From assembly GCA_947627075.1 (NCBI GenBank), contig CANQUR010000068.1, forward strand, positions 1 to 8,176: DNA of 8,176 bases, read 5' to 3'. Both the position numbers and the translations under genes were made by a program. Positions 1-7,468 of this stretch are shown here, piece after piece (the stretch's first letter is position 1; each line of letters begins with the position of its first letter). Origin of the DNA: an uncultured Clostridia bacterium. Lineage in GTDB: Bacteria; Bacillota; Clostridia; Christensenellales; Pumilibacteraceae. Under the pieces are notes generated by a model. The model was not told the origin of the DNA. It was given only the letters and a program-made list of their open reading frames with translations, and ran no database searches.

Positions 1-1041
1 TTTCGCCCTATTATGTCTGACATATTTAGGGACCTTTCCTTTGATTTTTGCCGACGGAGTATCCTCATCGCTATATTCGAAAACACCTACGTGTCTCAAC
101 TTGCTATCCTCTACAAAATGGAGTAATTTATTGAACTGATCGTCGGACTCAGATGGAAAACCTGTCATAAGCGTTGTTCTTATGGCAATATTATGCTTTT
201 TTAATTTATTAATGACCAGAATAATGGACTCATTCGTAGATTTACGATTCATCTTTTTCAATATATCATCGTCCACGTGTTGTAGAGGTATATCTATATA
301 TTTAGCTATCTTTGGATTTTTAGCTATTTCGTCTATCAACTCATCCGTTACAAGTTCGGGATAACAATACATAAGTCTTATCCACGTCAAATTTAGTTCA
401 GAAAGCCTTTTGAGCAACTCTACAAGCATATACTTACCGTATAAATCAATACCATAACGCGTTACATCTTGCGCAACAAGGATTATTTCTTTGACTCCTT
501 GATCTATCAAATCTTTCGCCTCTGCAAGTAAATCCTCTATCTTAAATGAACGATATCGCCCTCTTATAGACGGAATTGTGCAATATGTACAATTGTTGTT
601 ACATCCATCGGCTATTTTCAAATATGAATAATGCATTGGCGTTGTCAATATACGCCCTGTTATTTCTTTGCAAGGAGGTATACAAGATACAAAATCATTG
701 GAACTATCTAATATATTACAAAGCTTATCATAATCATTTACCCCCAAAAAAACATCAACTTCAGGTATTTGATCTTTAAGTTCAGAATAAAATTTTTGAA
801 CCAAACAGCCGGTAACTATTAATTTTTTGCATTTACCTTTTGTTTTACATTCCGCCGCTTCGAGAATAGAATTAATAGATTCTTCTCTGGCAGAGGATAT
901 GAATCCACAAGTATTCACAATGATAATATCGGCATCGAGAATATTATCGGTGATCGAAAATTTGCCTCTGATTCTATAAAGCATTTTTTCGGTATCTACG
1001 CGATTTTTATCACACCCCAAAGAAATAACGTAAAGCATCAT
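1..1041 (-). CDS. rimO: Ribosomal protein S12 methylthiotransferase RimO, C-terminus cut by window edge
   Basis: Radical SAM enzyme that adds a methylthio group to a conserved aspartate of ribosomal protein S12. The frame is open from an ATG at 1041 to base 1, giving 347 residues; the family is usually about 440, so the end of the protein, including the TRAM domain, lies outside. Visible are the N-terminal MTTase domain with three cluster cysteines, C10 (in SLGCDKNRVDTE), C45 (NTCGF) and C79 (TGC), and the radical SAM motif CNNNCTYC with C147, C151 and C154, followed by IRGRYRS. PLQHVDDDILKKMNR (about residues 254-268) is also typical. SLGCxKN favours RimO over MiaB, whose motif is closer to YGCQMN. 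The ATG overlaps the ftsK stop in ATGA; GGTGA lies 9 bases upstream. A second ATG follows directly at 1038. Co-transcribed with ftsK. Confidence 0.95.
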   Translation of the reverse strand, partial: MMLYVISLGCDKNRVDTEKMLYRIRGKFSITDNILDADIIIVNTCGFISSAREESINSILEAAECKTKGKCKKLIVTGCLVQKFYSELKDQIPEVDVFLGVNDYDKLCNILDSSNDFVSCIPPCKEITGRILTTPMHYSYLKIADGCNNNCTYCTIPSIRGRYRSFKIEDLLAEAKDLIDQGVKEIILVAQDVTRYGIDLYGKYMLVELLKRLSELNLTWIRLMYCYPELVTDELIDEIAKNPKIAKYIDIPLQHVDDDILKKMNRKSTNESIILVINKLKKHNIAIRTTLMTGFPSESDDQFNKLLHFVEDSKLRHVGVFEYSDEDTPSAKIKGKVPKYVRHNRAK

Positions 1042-4000
1042 GATATATCTTCACCATAGATCTCTATGAATTTTTCTCTTGTTATTTTGACTTCTCGTGG
1101 TTTAGAGCCATCCAACGGACCGATATAACCTCTTTCTTCCATTTGGTCTATAAGTCTTGCGGCTCTGTTATAACCTACCGAGAATCTACGTTGAATTTGT
1201 GACGCCGAAGCTTGATGAGTCTCTATGACTTTTTTCAAAACTTCTTTCATAAGCGGATCCTCGGCAGATTCATTGGATTTTTCTTCTTCCATTGCCGTCG
1301 GAGCATTTTCTTCCGGTTTTTTCATAATTATATTTTCAGCATCTTCATCAAAATCAACATCATTATTTTCTTTTACAAAATTAACTATATTCTCCACTTC
1401 TTCGGTGGTAATAAATGCTCCTTGTACACGTTGCTCTTTTGCTCCGAGCGGAGCATAAAGCATATCGCCGTTGCCGAGTAATGTTTCCGCTCCTGCAAAA
1501 TCAAGAATAGTACGAGAATCGGCTTGTCCTTTTACTGCAAAAGCTATACGGCTTGTAAAATTGGCTTTTATAGTGCCGGTAAGGACATCGACAGAGGGAC
1601 GCTGAGTTGCCAATATTAAGTGCATACCTGCCGCCCTCGCCTTCTGTGCCATGCTCATTATATTTTGTTCAAGTTCTTTGGCGTTTTTGGAAATCATCAA
1701 TTCGGCAAGCTCGTCAACTATGATGACTATTCTCGGAAGTTTCGGTTCAATGCCATTGACTACTGCCGAACACTCATTGAAGTCGCTCAAATTACGAACA
1801 GCGTATTTTGCAAATAAAGTATAACGTCTGTCCATTTCTGTTCGAGCCCATTTGAAAGCATTAATCGCCTGCGTACTATCATTAATTATATTTTTCATAA
1901 GCAAGTGGGGCATGTTTCTATAAAGAACAAATTCCACTTGTTTCGGATCGATAAGGATCAATCGCACGTCTTCGGGCGATGCCTTATACAGAAAGCTTGC
2001 AATTATCGAATTCAAGCAAGCGCTTTTTCCGCTACCGGTAGCTCCGGCAATAAGCAAGTGAGGCATTTTTTCCAAATTACAAAGTATGATCTTGCCTGAA
2101 ATATCTTTTCCTAACGCCATTGTAAGGCATGATTTCGATTGAGCGAATTCTTCACTGTCGATAATGTCTTTTAAGGACACAATTGACACTTTCTTATTGG
2201 GAACTTCCACACCCACAGCACGTTTACCCGTAATTGGCGCTTCAATTCGGACACTTCCGTTGGACGCCAAAGAATACGCTATATCTTCGGCGCGATTCGG
2301 TATGCTCTTTACCGATTGTCCGAGCGCAACTTCAAGTTCATATCGCGTTACAGCCGGTCCACGTGTAATAGTTACAACCTTTGCATCGACCTTCAAATTA
2401 TGCAAAACCTCTTCGAGATTGCGCGCATTTTGCTCATAATCTTCATCGTCTTCCGATTGTGTTGAATTCGTAACAAGCAAGTCAAGCGGTGGCGGTGTGT
2501 ATTTTAAGTGCTTCTTTATTTTTTTAGGCTTATCGTTTTTGATCTCAACATCATAATCATCCATATTGATTTGATTATTGACGCCGGAAGTGTTATTCAA
2601 ACCGAACTTATCATCATTTAGTTTAAGAGAAATTTCCCCGACAGTCCTTTCGAAATCTTTTTCCGTTGTATAATATCCCGTATTGTCATTGTCTATCTCA
2701 TCGCTTGTTTCAGACATATCAATAGCGTTATCGACCATTTTTAAGCTATCCGGGATCTTTGCGTCAATGACTTTATCATCAAAAGAATCACCATTATCTC
2801 CAATAGCTGTTTCTTTATCCGAAGCTAATTCATCTTTATTCTCGCCTTCATTATCGGATATGGCATTATCGCCATCGTCTGAGATATTGACTTCTTCTTC
2901 ATTTAATATCTCGCCATTATTTTCTTCTATATCATAATCAGAATCCGTCTCGACATTGGTCTCGATCTGCTCTTGTTCTACATCGAAGTTAGGTGTCGTA
3001 TCATCATTATCGGAATCGATATCGCCATATTCTTCCGATGTGCTATCATCTTTTAATTGCTCTTGTTCTATCTTTTTGTCATCTTCTTGAGCATCGATAT
3101 CATTTTTTATATTATCATCCTCTAATGAAATTTCATCGTCAATATTCAATGTAAATTCATTATCTTCGGATCCGATATCGGCTTTCTCAAATTGCTCATC
3201 TTGCTTTTCATTGACAATTTCATTATTTTCCGAGAAACGCGCATTGTCATTTTGGAGATTGCCATCATCTTCAATCTTTTCGGAAGTATTGTTTTCATTA
3301 TCAAGCAATGATCTTTCGGCATCGTTGCTTTCGTTATCTACTTCTTTTTCAGAAGTATCTTTTTCATCATTTATCTGATCCTTAAAGATGCCTCCGAACC
3401 TTACCGCCCAAAAATCATGTTGCAGCTTATGTTCGGTATTTTCTTCTTTTTTAGTGAAATTATCCCCATTGAGAATAGGCATTTGCTCTATTTCCGGTTC
3501 ATCATCTTTTTCTTCTTCTTTGACATCTTGATCATCATCAGATATCTCTTCTTTTTGAAGTTTAGGATTGCCGACGATTATCGGAGGAAGTTCGGGGGTT
3601 TCCTCTTCTACTGTCGAATTGTCATCTTTGATTTGATCTGCTTGTTCGGACTCATGTTTTTGATTGTCTTTTATTGTTTTCGAAATTTCATCTCCATTCA
3701 ATATAGGACCATCAACAATTTGATCGGATACATCCTTTTCGGGTAAAAAAGGTATTTCGGGCAATACGTATTTTACCGTTTTATCCGCTTGATTTCTATT
3801 AGGTTCTCGATCTATACTCGGATATAAGCTAACAGGCTGAGGTTTGCTTAAAATTTTAGCGTCATCGTTCGTCGTAACATCGGTTCTCATCGACTTATCG
3901 CGTATATCCATATTTTTTCTCAATTGTTCTTCGTAATTTCTGTAAACCTCATCCGGATTCCCGAACAATCTTTTCATTGCGCTGTCGTGTAAACTTTCAT

Positions 4001-4880
4001 CATTGTACTCATCTTTCTCGGCATAAGAAGATCCATTATATCCACTGTCATATGAATATCTATCATCATTATATTTGCCGTTATATCTATCGCTTTCGTT
4101 ATTATATCTGTCGTTGTTTGGAGCCGTATCAAAATGAGAAATGGTTTCGGACAGCGGCATATTGCTATATGATCCATCATTTATAGAAGAAAAATCTCCG
4201 TTTTGGACAACAGTCTTTTTTGTATGTTCGATAGTTCCGACATACAGTGTCGGATCATAACCTTCGCGAACGGGTCGAGGAGAACTTTTCCCTTTTTCAA
4301 ACGAGATAAAACGCGGATTCTTTTTGGCATTTTCTTCGATGATCCTTTTTTGGTCTTGGCGAAAATCATATATAAGCAATCCGCAAAACAGAATAAGCAG
4401 AATACTATATAAGATATATGCTCCTACAATAGAAAGAATTGATTTAATCCCGTAAACAAAAATTCCGAATACCACTCCGCCTACAGAATAATCAGCAAGC
4501 GTATTTGTATTATTAAAGTTAATAAGCGATCCAATATATGTGCCAAAGTCATCCGACAGTAATTTCGAAGAATCGATTGCAGTATGCAAAATAAATACGG
4601 CACAAACGGCTATAAGCGCAATAAAAGTTATTTGCTTAAAGCTCAATACTGCCTTCTTGTTCATTAATAGCAGAATGCCTAAAAATAAAGTACACAAAAT
4701 TACGGGAAAGCTCAAATATCCGAACAATCCCATAGTCAGATTTCTTATAAAAATTCCTATATCACTTAATAACGGCGTGCTTAAACAGATCAAGAAAAAC
4801 AAAGATATTATAATACAAAGTATCCCGGCAACATTATGATCCTTTTGACCGTTATTCTTATTCTTTTTTTTCGTATCCAA
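1038..4880 (-). CDS. ftsK: DNA translocase FtsK/SpoIIIE with very long acidic linker
   Basis: Membrane-anchored hexameric ATPase that pumps double-stranded DNA through the division or sporulation septum. From the TTG at 4880 it has 1280 residues. Residues about 17-171 hold four or five membrane segments (FtsK 4TM domain). Residues about 174-790 form a low-complexity linker rich in Asp, Glu, Asn and Ser. The motor begins near 820: Walker A GATGSGKS at 946-953, Walker B IVIIVDE with D1056-E1057, then LATQRPSVDVLTGTIKANF. The C-terminal gamma winged helix (about 1208-1270) has QRRFSVGYNRAARLIDQMEE and GSKPREV, the DNA-reading module of SpoIIIE/FtsK. Bacillus SpoIIIE has about 787 residues; the extra length is in the linker. 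The frame extends upstream to another TTG at 4931, but that codon is part of a -35 box, while AAGGAG lies 6 bases before the TTG at 4880. Whether the main role is in division or sporulation cannot be told. Confidence 0.95.
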   Translation of the reverse strand: MDTKKKNKNNGQKDHNVAGILCIIISLFFLICLSTPLLSDIGIFIRNLTMGLFGYLSFPVILCTLFLGILLLMNKKAVLSFKQITFIALIAVCAVFILHTAIDSSKLLSDDFGTYIGSLINFNNTNTLADYSVGGVVFGIFVYGIKSILSIVGAYILYSILLILFCGLLIYDFRQDQKRIIEENAKKNPRFISFEKGKSSPRPVREGYDPTLYVGTIEHTKKTVVQNGDFSSINDGSYSNMPLSETISHFDTAPNNDRYNNESDRYNGKYNDDRYSYDSGYNGSSYAEKDEYNDESLHDSAMKRLFGNPDEVYRNYEEQLRKNMDIRDKSMRTDVTTNDDAKILSKPQPVSLYPSIDREPNRNQADKTVKYVLPEIPFLPEKDVSDQIVDGPILNGDEISKTIKDNQKHESEQADQIKDDNSTVEEETPELPPIIVGNPKLQKEEISDDDQDVKEEEKDDEPEIEQMPILNGDNFTKKEENTEHKLQHDFWAVRFGGIFKDQINDEKDTSEKEVDNESNDAERSLLDNENNTSEKIEDDGNLQNDNARFSENNEIVNEKQDEQFEKADIGSEDNEFTLNIDDEISLEDDNIKNDIDAQEDDKKIEQEQLKDDSTSEEYGDIDSDNDDTTPNFDVEQEQIETNVETDSDYDIEENNGEILNEEEVNISDDGDNAISDNEGENKDELASDKETAIGDNGDSFDDKVIDAKIPDSLKMVDNAIDMSETSDEIDNDNTGYYTTEKDFERTVGEISLKLNDDKFGLNNTSGVNNQINMDDYDVEIKNDKPKKIKKHLKYTPPPLDLLVTNSTQSEDDEDYEQNARNLEEVLHNLKVDAKVVTITRGPAVTRYELEVALGQSVKSIPNRAEDIAYSLASNGSVRIEAPITGKRAVGVEVPNKKVSIVSLKDIIDSEEFAQSKSCLTMALGKDISGKIILCNLEKMPHLLIAGATGSGKSACLNSIIASFLYKASPEDVRLILIDPKQVEFVLYRNMPHLLMKNIINDSTQAINAFKWARTEMDRRYTLFAKYAVRNLSDFNECSAVVNGIEPKLPRIVIIVDELAELMISKNAKELEQNIMSMAQKARAAGMHLILATQRPSVDVLTGTIKANFTSRIAFAVKGQADSRTILDFAGAETLLGNGDMLYAPLGAKEQRVQGAFITTEEVENIVNFVKENNDVDFDEDAENIIMKKPEENAPTAMEEEKSNESAEDPLMKEVLKKVIETHQASASQIQRRFSVGYNRAARLIDQMEERGYIGPLDGSKPREVKITREKFIEIYGEDIS
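4002..4121 (-). repeat. Tyr/Asn/Asp low-complexity block inside ftsK
   Basis: This part of the FtsK linker (about residues 254-293, counted from the TTG at 4880) repeats short units such as DRYN, KYND, DRYS, GYNG and EYND. It has eight tyrosines in about 35 residues and no Phe or Trp. The DNA correspondingly carries imperfect repeats of the form tatctatc / tatatct / tatctgtc. It is coding sequence, not a separate element, and it differs from the acidic remainder of the linker. Confidence 0.7.
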
Positions 4881-4886
4881 AGTATT

Positions 4887-4892
4887 CTCCTT
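4887..4892 (-). promoter_or_regulatory. Ribosome-binding site deciding the ftsK start
   Basis: AAGGAG, followed by the six bases AATACT and then TTG at 4880. This near-optimal spacing, together with the promoter overlapping the longer reading frame, supports the TTG at 4880 as the start. No ATG or GTG in the frame is better placed. Confidence 0.85.
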
Positions 4893-4902
4893 ACCTACTA
4901 AT

Positions 4903-4931
4903 ATTATATCATAAAGAGATTTTATTTTCAA
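4903..4931 (-). promoter_or_regulatory. Sigma-A-type promoter of ftsK
   Basis: Read on the minus strand, TTGAAA (4931-4926) and TATAAT (4908-4903) are separated by exactly 17 bases, and TG stands one base before the -10 box (TGATATAAT), giving an extended -10. The -35 matches TTGACA at five of six positions and the -10 is perfect. Transcription should start near 4896-4899, leaving a leader of about 16-20 bases that holds the AAGGAG site. It separates ftsK-rimO from the upstream deacetylase-peptidase-dUTPase block. No operator-like repeat was seen next to it. Confidence 0.85.
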
Positions 4932-4972
4932 ATAAATTATCGCAGAAAAATAAAATTTCGAGCAATAAAAAA

Positions 4973-5338
4973 TTATTTATTGTCCTTTAGCGAATATCCT
5001 TCTTTCTGCGACACTCCGTTTTGTCTGTCATAATTTTCTTTATTTTTATTTATGTAGATTTTATATAATTCATCCGAGGTCATACCTGCATAAAGGCATA
5101 TCGAAACAAAAAAGTGCAACATATCGACGATCTCCTCTTTGACCGCAGAGTCATTTATCGGCTTGGGATTTTTCCACCATTTGTAATTTACTTCATTAAG
5201 TAATTCGGTAATTTCATCGATTAGTGCAAGGCTGCCCTTTTGGATCCACTCTTCTTTGGTAAAATCGAGCTTTCGATTGGTTATAATATAATCGTTGAGC
5301 GATTTTTGCATCTTGAAAATTTCATCAAGCTTGTCCAT
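4973..5338 (-). CDS. Dimeric all-alpha dUTPase (MazG-related superfamily)
   Basis: Predicted dUTP diphosphatase, hydrolysing dUTP to dUMP and pyrophosphate in the cytoplasm to keep uracil out of DNA and supply dTMP synthesis. The 121-residue protein has the metal-binding pattern of the all-alpha NTP pyrophosphatases: ExxE at E42-E45 and, 23 residues on, ExxD at E69-D72 (EEIVDML). NYKWWKNPKP (51-60) and the C-terminal NKENYDRQ...EGYS resemble the dimeric dUTPase_2 family rather than the trimeric Dut family, which has quite different motifs. AAGGAG lies 9 bases before the ATG and sits in the last codons of the upstream peptidase gene, whose stop is only 5 bases away, so the two are co-translated. 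Another house-cleaning MazG-like pyrophosphatase is possible; dUTP specificity is inferred from family resemblance. Confidence 0.82.
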   Translation of the reverse strand: MDKLDEIFKMQKSLNDYIITNRKLDFTKEEWIQKGSLALIDEITELLNEVNYKWWKNPKPINDSAVKEEIVDMLHFFVSICLYAGMTSDELYKIYINKNKENYDRQNGVSQKEGYSLKDNK

Positions 5339-5343
5339 ATAAT

Positions 5344-6600
5344 TTATCTCCTTAAATATTTTTCAAAATCGATCCCGCAATCCGGACCGACATATGCCAA
5401 GGCCGGATGTTTAGCAAATATTTCTATAGCCATTCTGTTTACACCTTCGGCTGTAACTTCATCTATTTCAGTAAGCATCTTATCTATGTCAAACGTTTTG
5501 TTGCATAAAAGCATATTTTTCCCCAGAGATATCATAATAGTCTGAAGATTTTCCTGACCGAAAATCAAAGTTGATTTCAACTGCGCCTTTGCCATTTCAA
5601 GTTCCGCTACCGTTATACCTTTTTGGATCAATAAATCAAGTTCTTCAAAAACACTGTCGAGAACTTGTCGAGTGTTTTTTGAATTTATGTTAAGCGCTAT
5701 ATTAAATGATCCGCAATTAAAATATCTCGATGGCGAAGAATATACACTATACGCCAATCCTTTTTTCTCTCTGATATGCTGAAACAGTCTACTACCCATA
5801 CATCCGCCCACAATAACGTTCAATACGGATTGTATCGCAATATGTTTATCTCCGAAGCTTATTGACGGGAACCCAAGCATAAGATTGGTTTGCTTAAAAT
5901 CCTTTATAAATGATTTAGTAATGCAGTTATAATTGATAGATCCTTGGGTCGTACTTTTTTGTTTTTTCGTGTTTACAAACGGAAGGAAATACTTCCTTAC
6001 CATAGCGTCGGCTTTTTCAACAGTGATATTACCGACAAAAGTTACTACTATTGCTTCCGAGCAATATTGCTCCTCCATATATCGCAAAATATCCGGCTTA
6101 TTGAAGCTTTGCACATTTTCACGCGATCCCAATACCGGCATTCCTATCGGATAGTCGCCGTATAAAGCTTTTGCAAGCAAATCATAACATATATCCTCGG
6201 GTGAATCCTCATCCATATTTATCTCTTCCAAAACAACTTTGCGTTCGCTATCAAGTTCGTTTTGAGCAAAAATCGAATCAAATAACAATTCGCTGAGAGT
6301 TTCAAAACATTTTTCTGCGTCGGAATCTATGGACTTATAATAAAAACACGTGTTTTCTTTACTTGTAAATGCATTGACCGAAGCACCTTTACTTTCAAAA
6401 GCATTGGCAATATCGAACGCGGACATTTTATCGGTTCCCTTAAAAAGGACATGTTCTATAAAATGAGATATACCATTGTTGTTTATATTTTCCATTGCAC
6501 TTCCCGTTCCGACCCAAACGCCGGCAGCTACGGATCGAACGAACGGTATATTCTCAACTACTAATCGTAATCCATTATCATATGAGATCAATTGCGCCAT
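5344..6600 (-). CDS. M16 family zinc metallopeptidase (processing-peptidase-like)
   Basis: Single-chain M16B peptidase, related to Bacillus MlpA/YmxG and to mitochondrial processing peptidase beta. The 418-residue length is normal. The inverted zinc motif HxxEH is HFIEH at 46-50 (H46 and H50 bind zinc, E49 is the catalytic base) and the third ligand is E126 in VVLEEI, followed by the family signature EDSPEDICYD. The second, non-catalytic half carries GGCMGSRLFQHIREKKGLAYSV (within about 265-286), the substrate-clamping region conserved in the family. There is no signal peptide, so it is probably cytoplasmic; the natural substrate is not known to me. The ATG is preceded by AAGGAGG at 5 bases. 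It follows the deacetylase by about 40 bp with no obvious terminator. The family is sound; a specific gene name is not certain. Confidence 0.93.
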   Translation of the reverse strand: MAQLISYDNGLRLVVENIPFVRSVAAGVWVGTGSAMENINNNGISHFIEHVLFKGTDKMSAFDIANAFESKGASVNAFTSKENTCFYYKSIDSDAEKCFETLSELLFDSIFAQNELDSERKVVLEEINMDEDSPEDICYDLLAKALYGDYPIGMPVLGSRENVQSFNKPDILRYMEEQYCSEAIVVTFVGNITVEKADAMVRKYFLPFVNTKKQKSTTQGSINYNCITKSFIKDFKQTNLMLGFPSISFGDKHIAIQSVLNVIVGGCMGSRLFQHIREKKGLAYSVYSSPSRYFNCGSFNIALNINSKNTRQVLDSVFEELDLLIQKGITVAELEMAKAQLKSTLIFGQENLQTIMISLGKNMLLCNKTFDIDKMLTEIDEVTAEGVNRMAIEIFAKHPALAYVGPDCGIDFEKYLRR

Positions 6601-6605
6601 AAAAA

Positions 6606-6612
6606 CCTCCTT
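6606..6612 (-). promoter_or_regulatory. Strong ribosome-binding site of the M16 peptidase gene
   Basis: AAGGAGG followed by TTTTT and ATG at 6600. It is the most complete Shine-Dalgarno match in the window and fixes the start. The remaining roughly 30 bases up to the deacetylase stop are AT-rich, with no convincing promoter or terminator. Confidence 0.8.
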
Positions 6613-6640
6613 GGTATAGTATTGGTAATATTTTATAATT

Positions 6641-7354
6641 TTACAAATTAATTTGCGAAGATTGTATGACTTCGCTTACGGGAGCTATCGTAAGACCTTT
6701 TTGCAATATTTCGGTAATGATCCTTTCAAGAGCATTTACCGTTGCCGCAGTCGGATGCATAAGCACCAGAGCCCCTCCCGTTATTTTTTGCGTAGCGCGT
6801 TTTATAATGAGCGCCTCATCCTTATCTCGCCAATCGATAGTATCATAAGTCCACATAATTGTCTTATAATTCAATTCTTTGGCTACTTTCAAAGTTGTAA
6901 CGCCATATGAGCCCGAAGGCGGCGCAAATAAATTCATATCATAATCAAGAATTCTTTTAACTACTTTATGAGTAATCTCGATCTCTTCTTTGTTGCGCTT
7001 GTAATCAAGCTTTTTATGATCCTTGTGATAATAGCCGTGATTGCCTATTTCATGACCGTTTTGATAGATATCTTTCAAAACAGATTCATTTTCACAAGCC
7101 CACATTCCGCCAATGAAAAATGTGGTTTTTACATTGTACTTTTTGAAGATCTCTAGCATTTTAGGGATAAATTCGGTTCCCCAATATACATTTACCATAA
7201 GAGAAACCTTTGTTTTGGACGCACCTTTGGTTATCGGATCGTTATCATCGGAAACAGCAAGCGTATCCGGCGCAAAAGAAATAGCAAATATTATTGCAAC
7301 AACTGTACAGATCACCAAATTACATACAAGACTCCCCATAGCCTTTTTAGTCAT
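6641..7354 (-). CDS. YlxY-like polysaccharide deacetylase family protein, atypical metal motif
   Basis: NodB-fold protein, predicted to act outside the membrane on peptidoglycan or spore-wall glycan. From the ATG at 7354 it has 237 residues. Residues about 6-30 form a hydrophobic signal peptide or anchor; the cleavage site is unclear. The NodB domain includes VKTTFFIGG (about 75-83), GHEIGNHGYYH with H106 and H110 (HxxxH metal motif), APPSGSYG near 144-151, YDTIDW with D171 and D174, and LMHPT with H200. Motif 1, normally TFDDG, reads VNVYWG, so the metal-binding Asp is Asn55. As far as I recall, this NVxWG form is usual in the ylxY sporulation-linked family, so it is a family trait rather than a mutation. 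GAGG lies 6 bases before this ATG; starts at 7357 (ATG) and 7366 (TTG) are possible. It probably heads the deacetylase-peptidase-dUTPase operon. Confidence 0.88.
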   Translation of the reverse strand: MTKKAMGSLVCNLVICTVVAIIFAISFAPDTLAVSDDNDPITKGASKTKVSLMVNVYWGTEFIPKMLEIFKKYNVKTTFFIGGMWACENESVLKDIYQNGHEIGNHGYYHKDHKKLDYKRNKEEIEITHKVVKRILDYDMNLFAPPSGSYGVTTLKVAKELNYKTIMWTYDTIDWRDKDEALIIKRATQKITGGALVLMHPTAATVNALERIITEILQKGLTIAPVSEVIQSSQINL

Positions 7355-7366
7355 CATACACCTCAA

Positions 7367-7419
7367 GTCAAGAAAAGATACTATATTCTATTCTTAAGAC
7401 ATATGATTAATAACAAAAT
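7367..7419 (-). other. Leader region of the deacetylase operon
   Basis: AT-rich stretch between the pnp terminator and the deacetylase start region. TAGAAT and TATAGT within GAATAGAATATAGTATC each match the sigma-A -10 box at five of six positions, but no good -35 box stands 16-18 bases upstream. CATATGTC, preceded by TTAATA at 13 bases, distantly resembles a sigma-E site. A promoter is expected here because a terminator lies upstream, but I cannot choose between these candidates. Confidence 0.3.
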
Positions 7420-7463
7420 ATTAAAACCCTAATTGTATTTGTTTTTACAATAAGGGTTTTAAT
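7420..7463 (-). terminator. Hairpin terminator after pnp, possibly bidirectional
   Basis: On the minus strand ATTAAAACCCT-T-ATTGTA pairs with TACAAT-T-AGGGTTTTAAT: 18-base arms with one internal T-T mismatch around an 8-base loop. The CCCT...AGGG core is preceded by AAAA and followed by TTTT and the T-rich AATATTTTG, as in rho-independent terminators. It lies 26 bases after the pnp stop. The flanking A and T tracts would work in both directions, although no plus-strand gene is seen. Only three G-C pairs make it fairly weak. Confidence 0.75.
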
Positions 7464-7468
7464 ACTTG

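Noticed and set aside
2164..2439. Plus-strand reading frame of 91 codons opposite the FtsK motor
   Set aside because: A shadow of a strongly conserved coding region; composition and lack of start signals give no support.
3417..3746. Plus-strand reading frame of 109 codons, rich in Phe and Ile
   Set aside because: It is the antisense of the acidic ftsK linker; GAA/GAT-rich codons read backwards give TTC/ATC. It has no ribosome-binding site and no recognisable motif.
4540..4839. Plus-strand reading frame of 99 codons opposite the FtsK membrane domain
   Set aside because: No ribosome-binding site or family resemblance; the opposite strand has clear FtsK membrane segments in the correct frame.
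4881..4972. Possible terminator between the dUTPase gene and ftsK
   Set aside because: Only short AT-only inverted repeats such as AATAA...TTATT are present, with no GC stem. The promoter is the sole convincing signal here.
7138..7186. Frameshift or decay in the deacetylase because motif 1 looks broken
   Set aside because: The frame is intact, flanking conserved segments are in order, and the NVxWG form is, as I recall, normal for the ylxY family.
7367..7419. Sporulation sigma-E promoter before the deacetylase gene
   Set aside because: TTAATA fits the -35 form well, but the spacer is 13 bases and CATATGTC matches the -10 only in its first half. Too weak to call.
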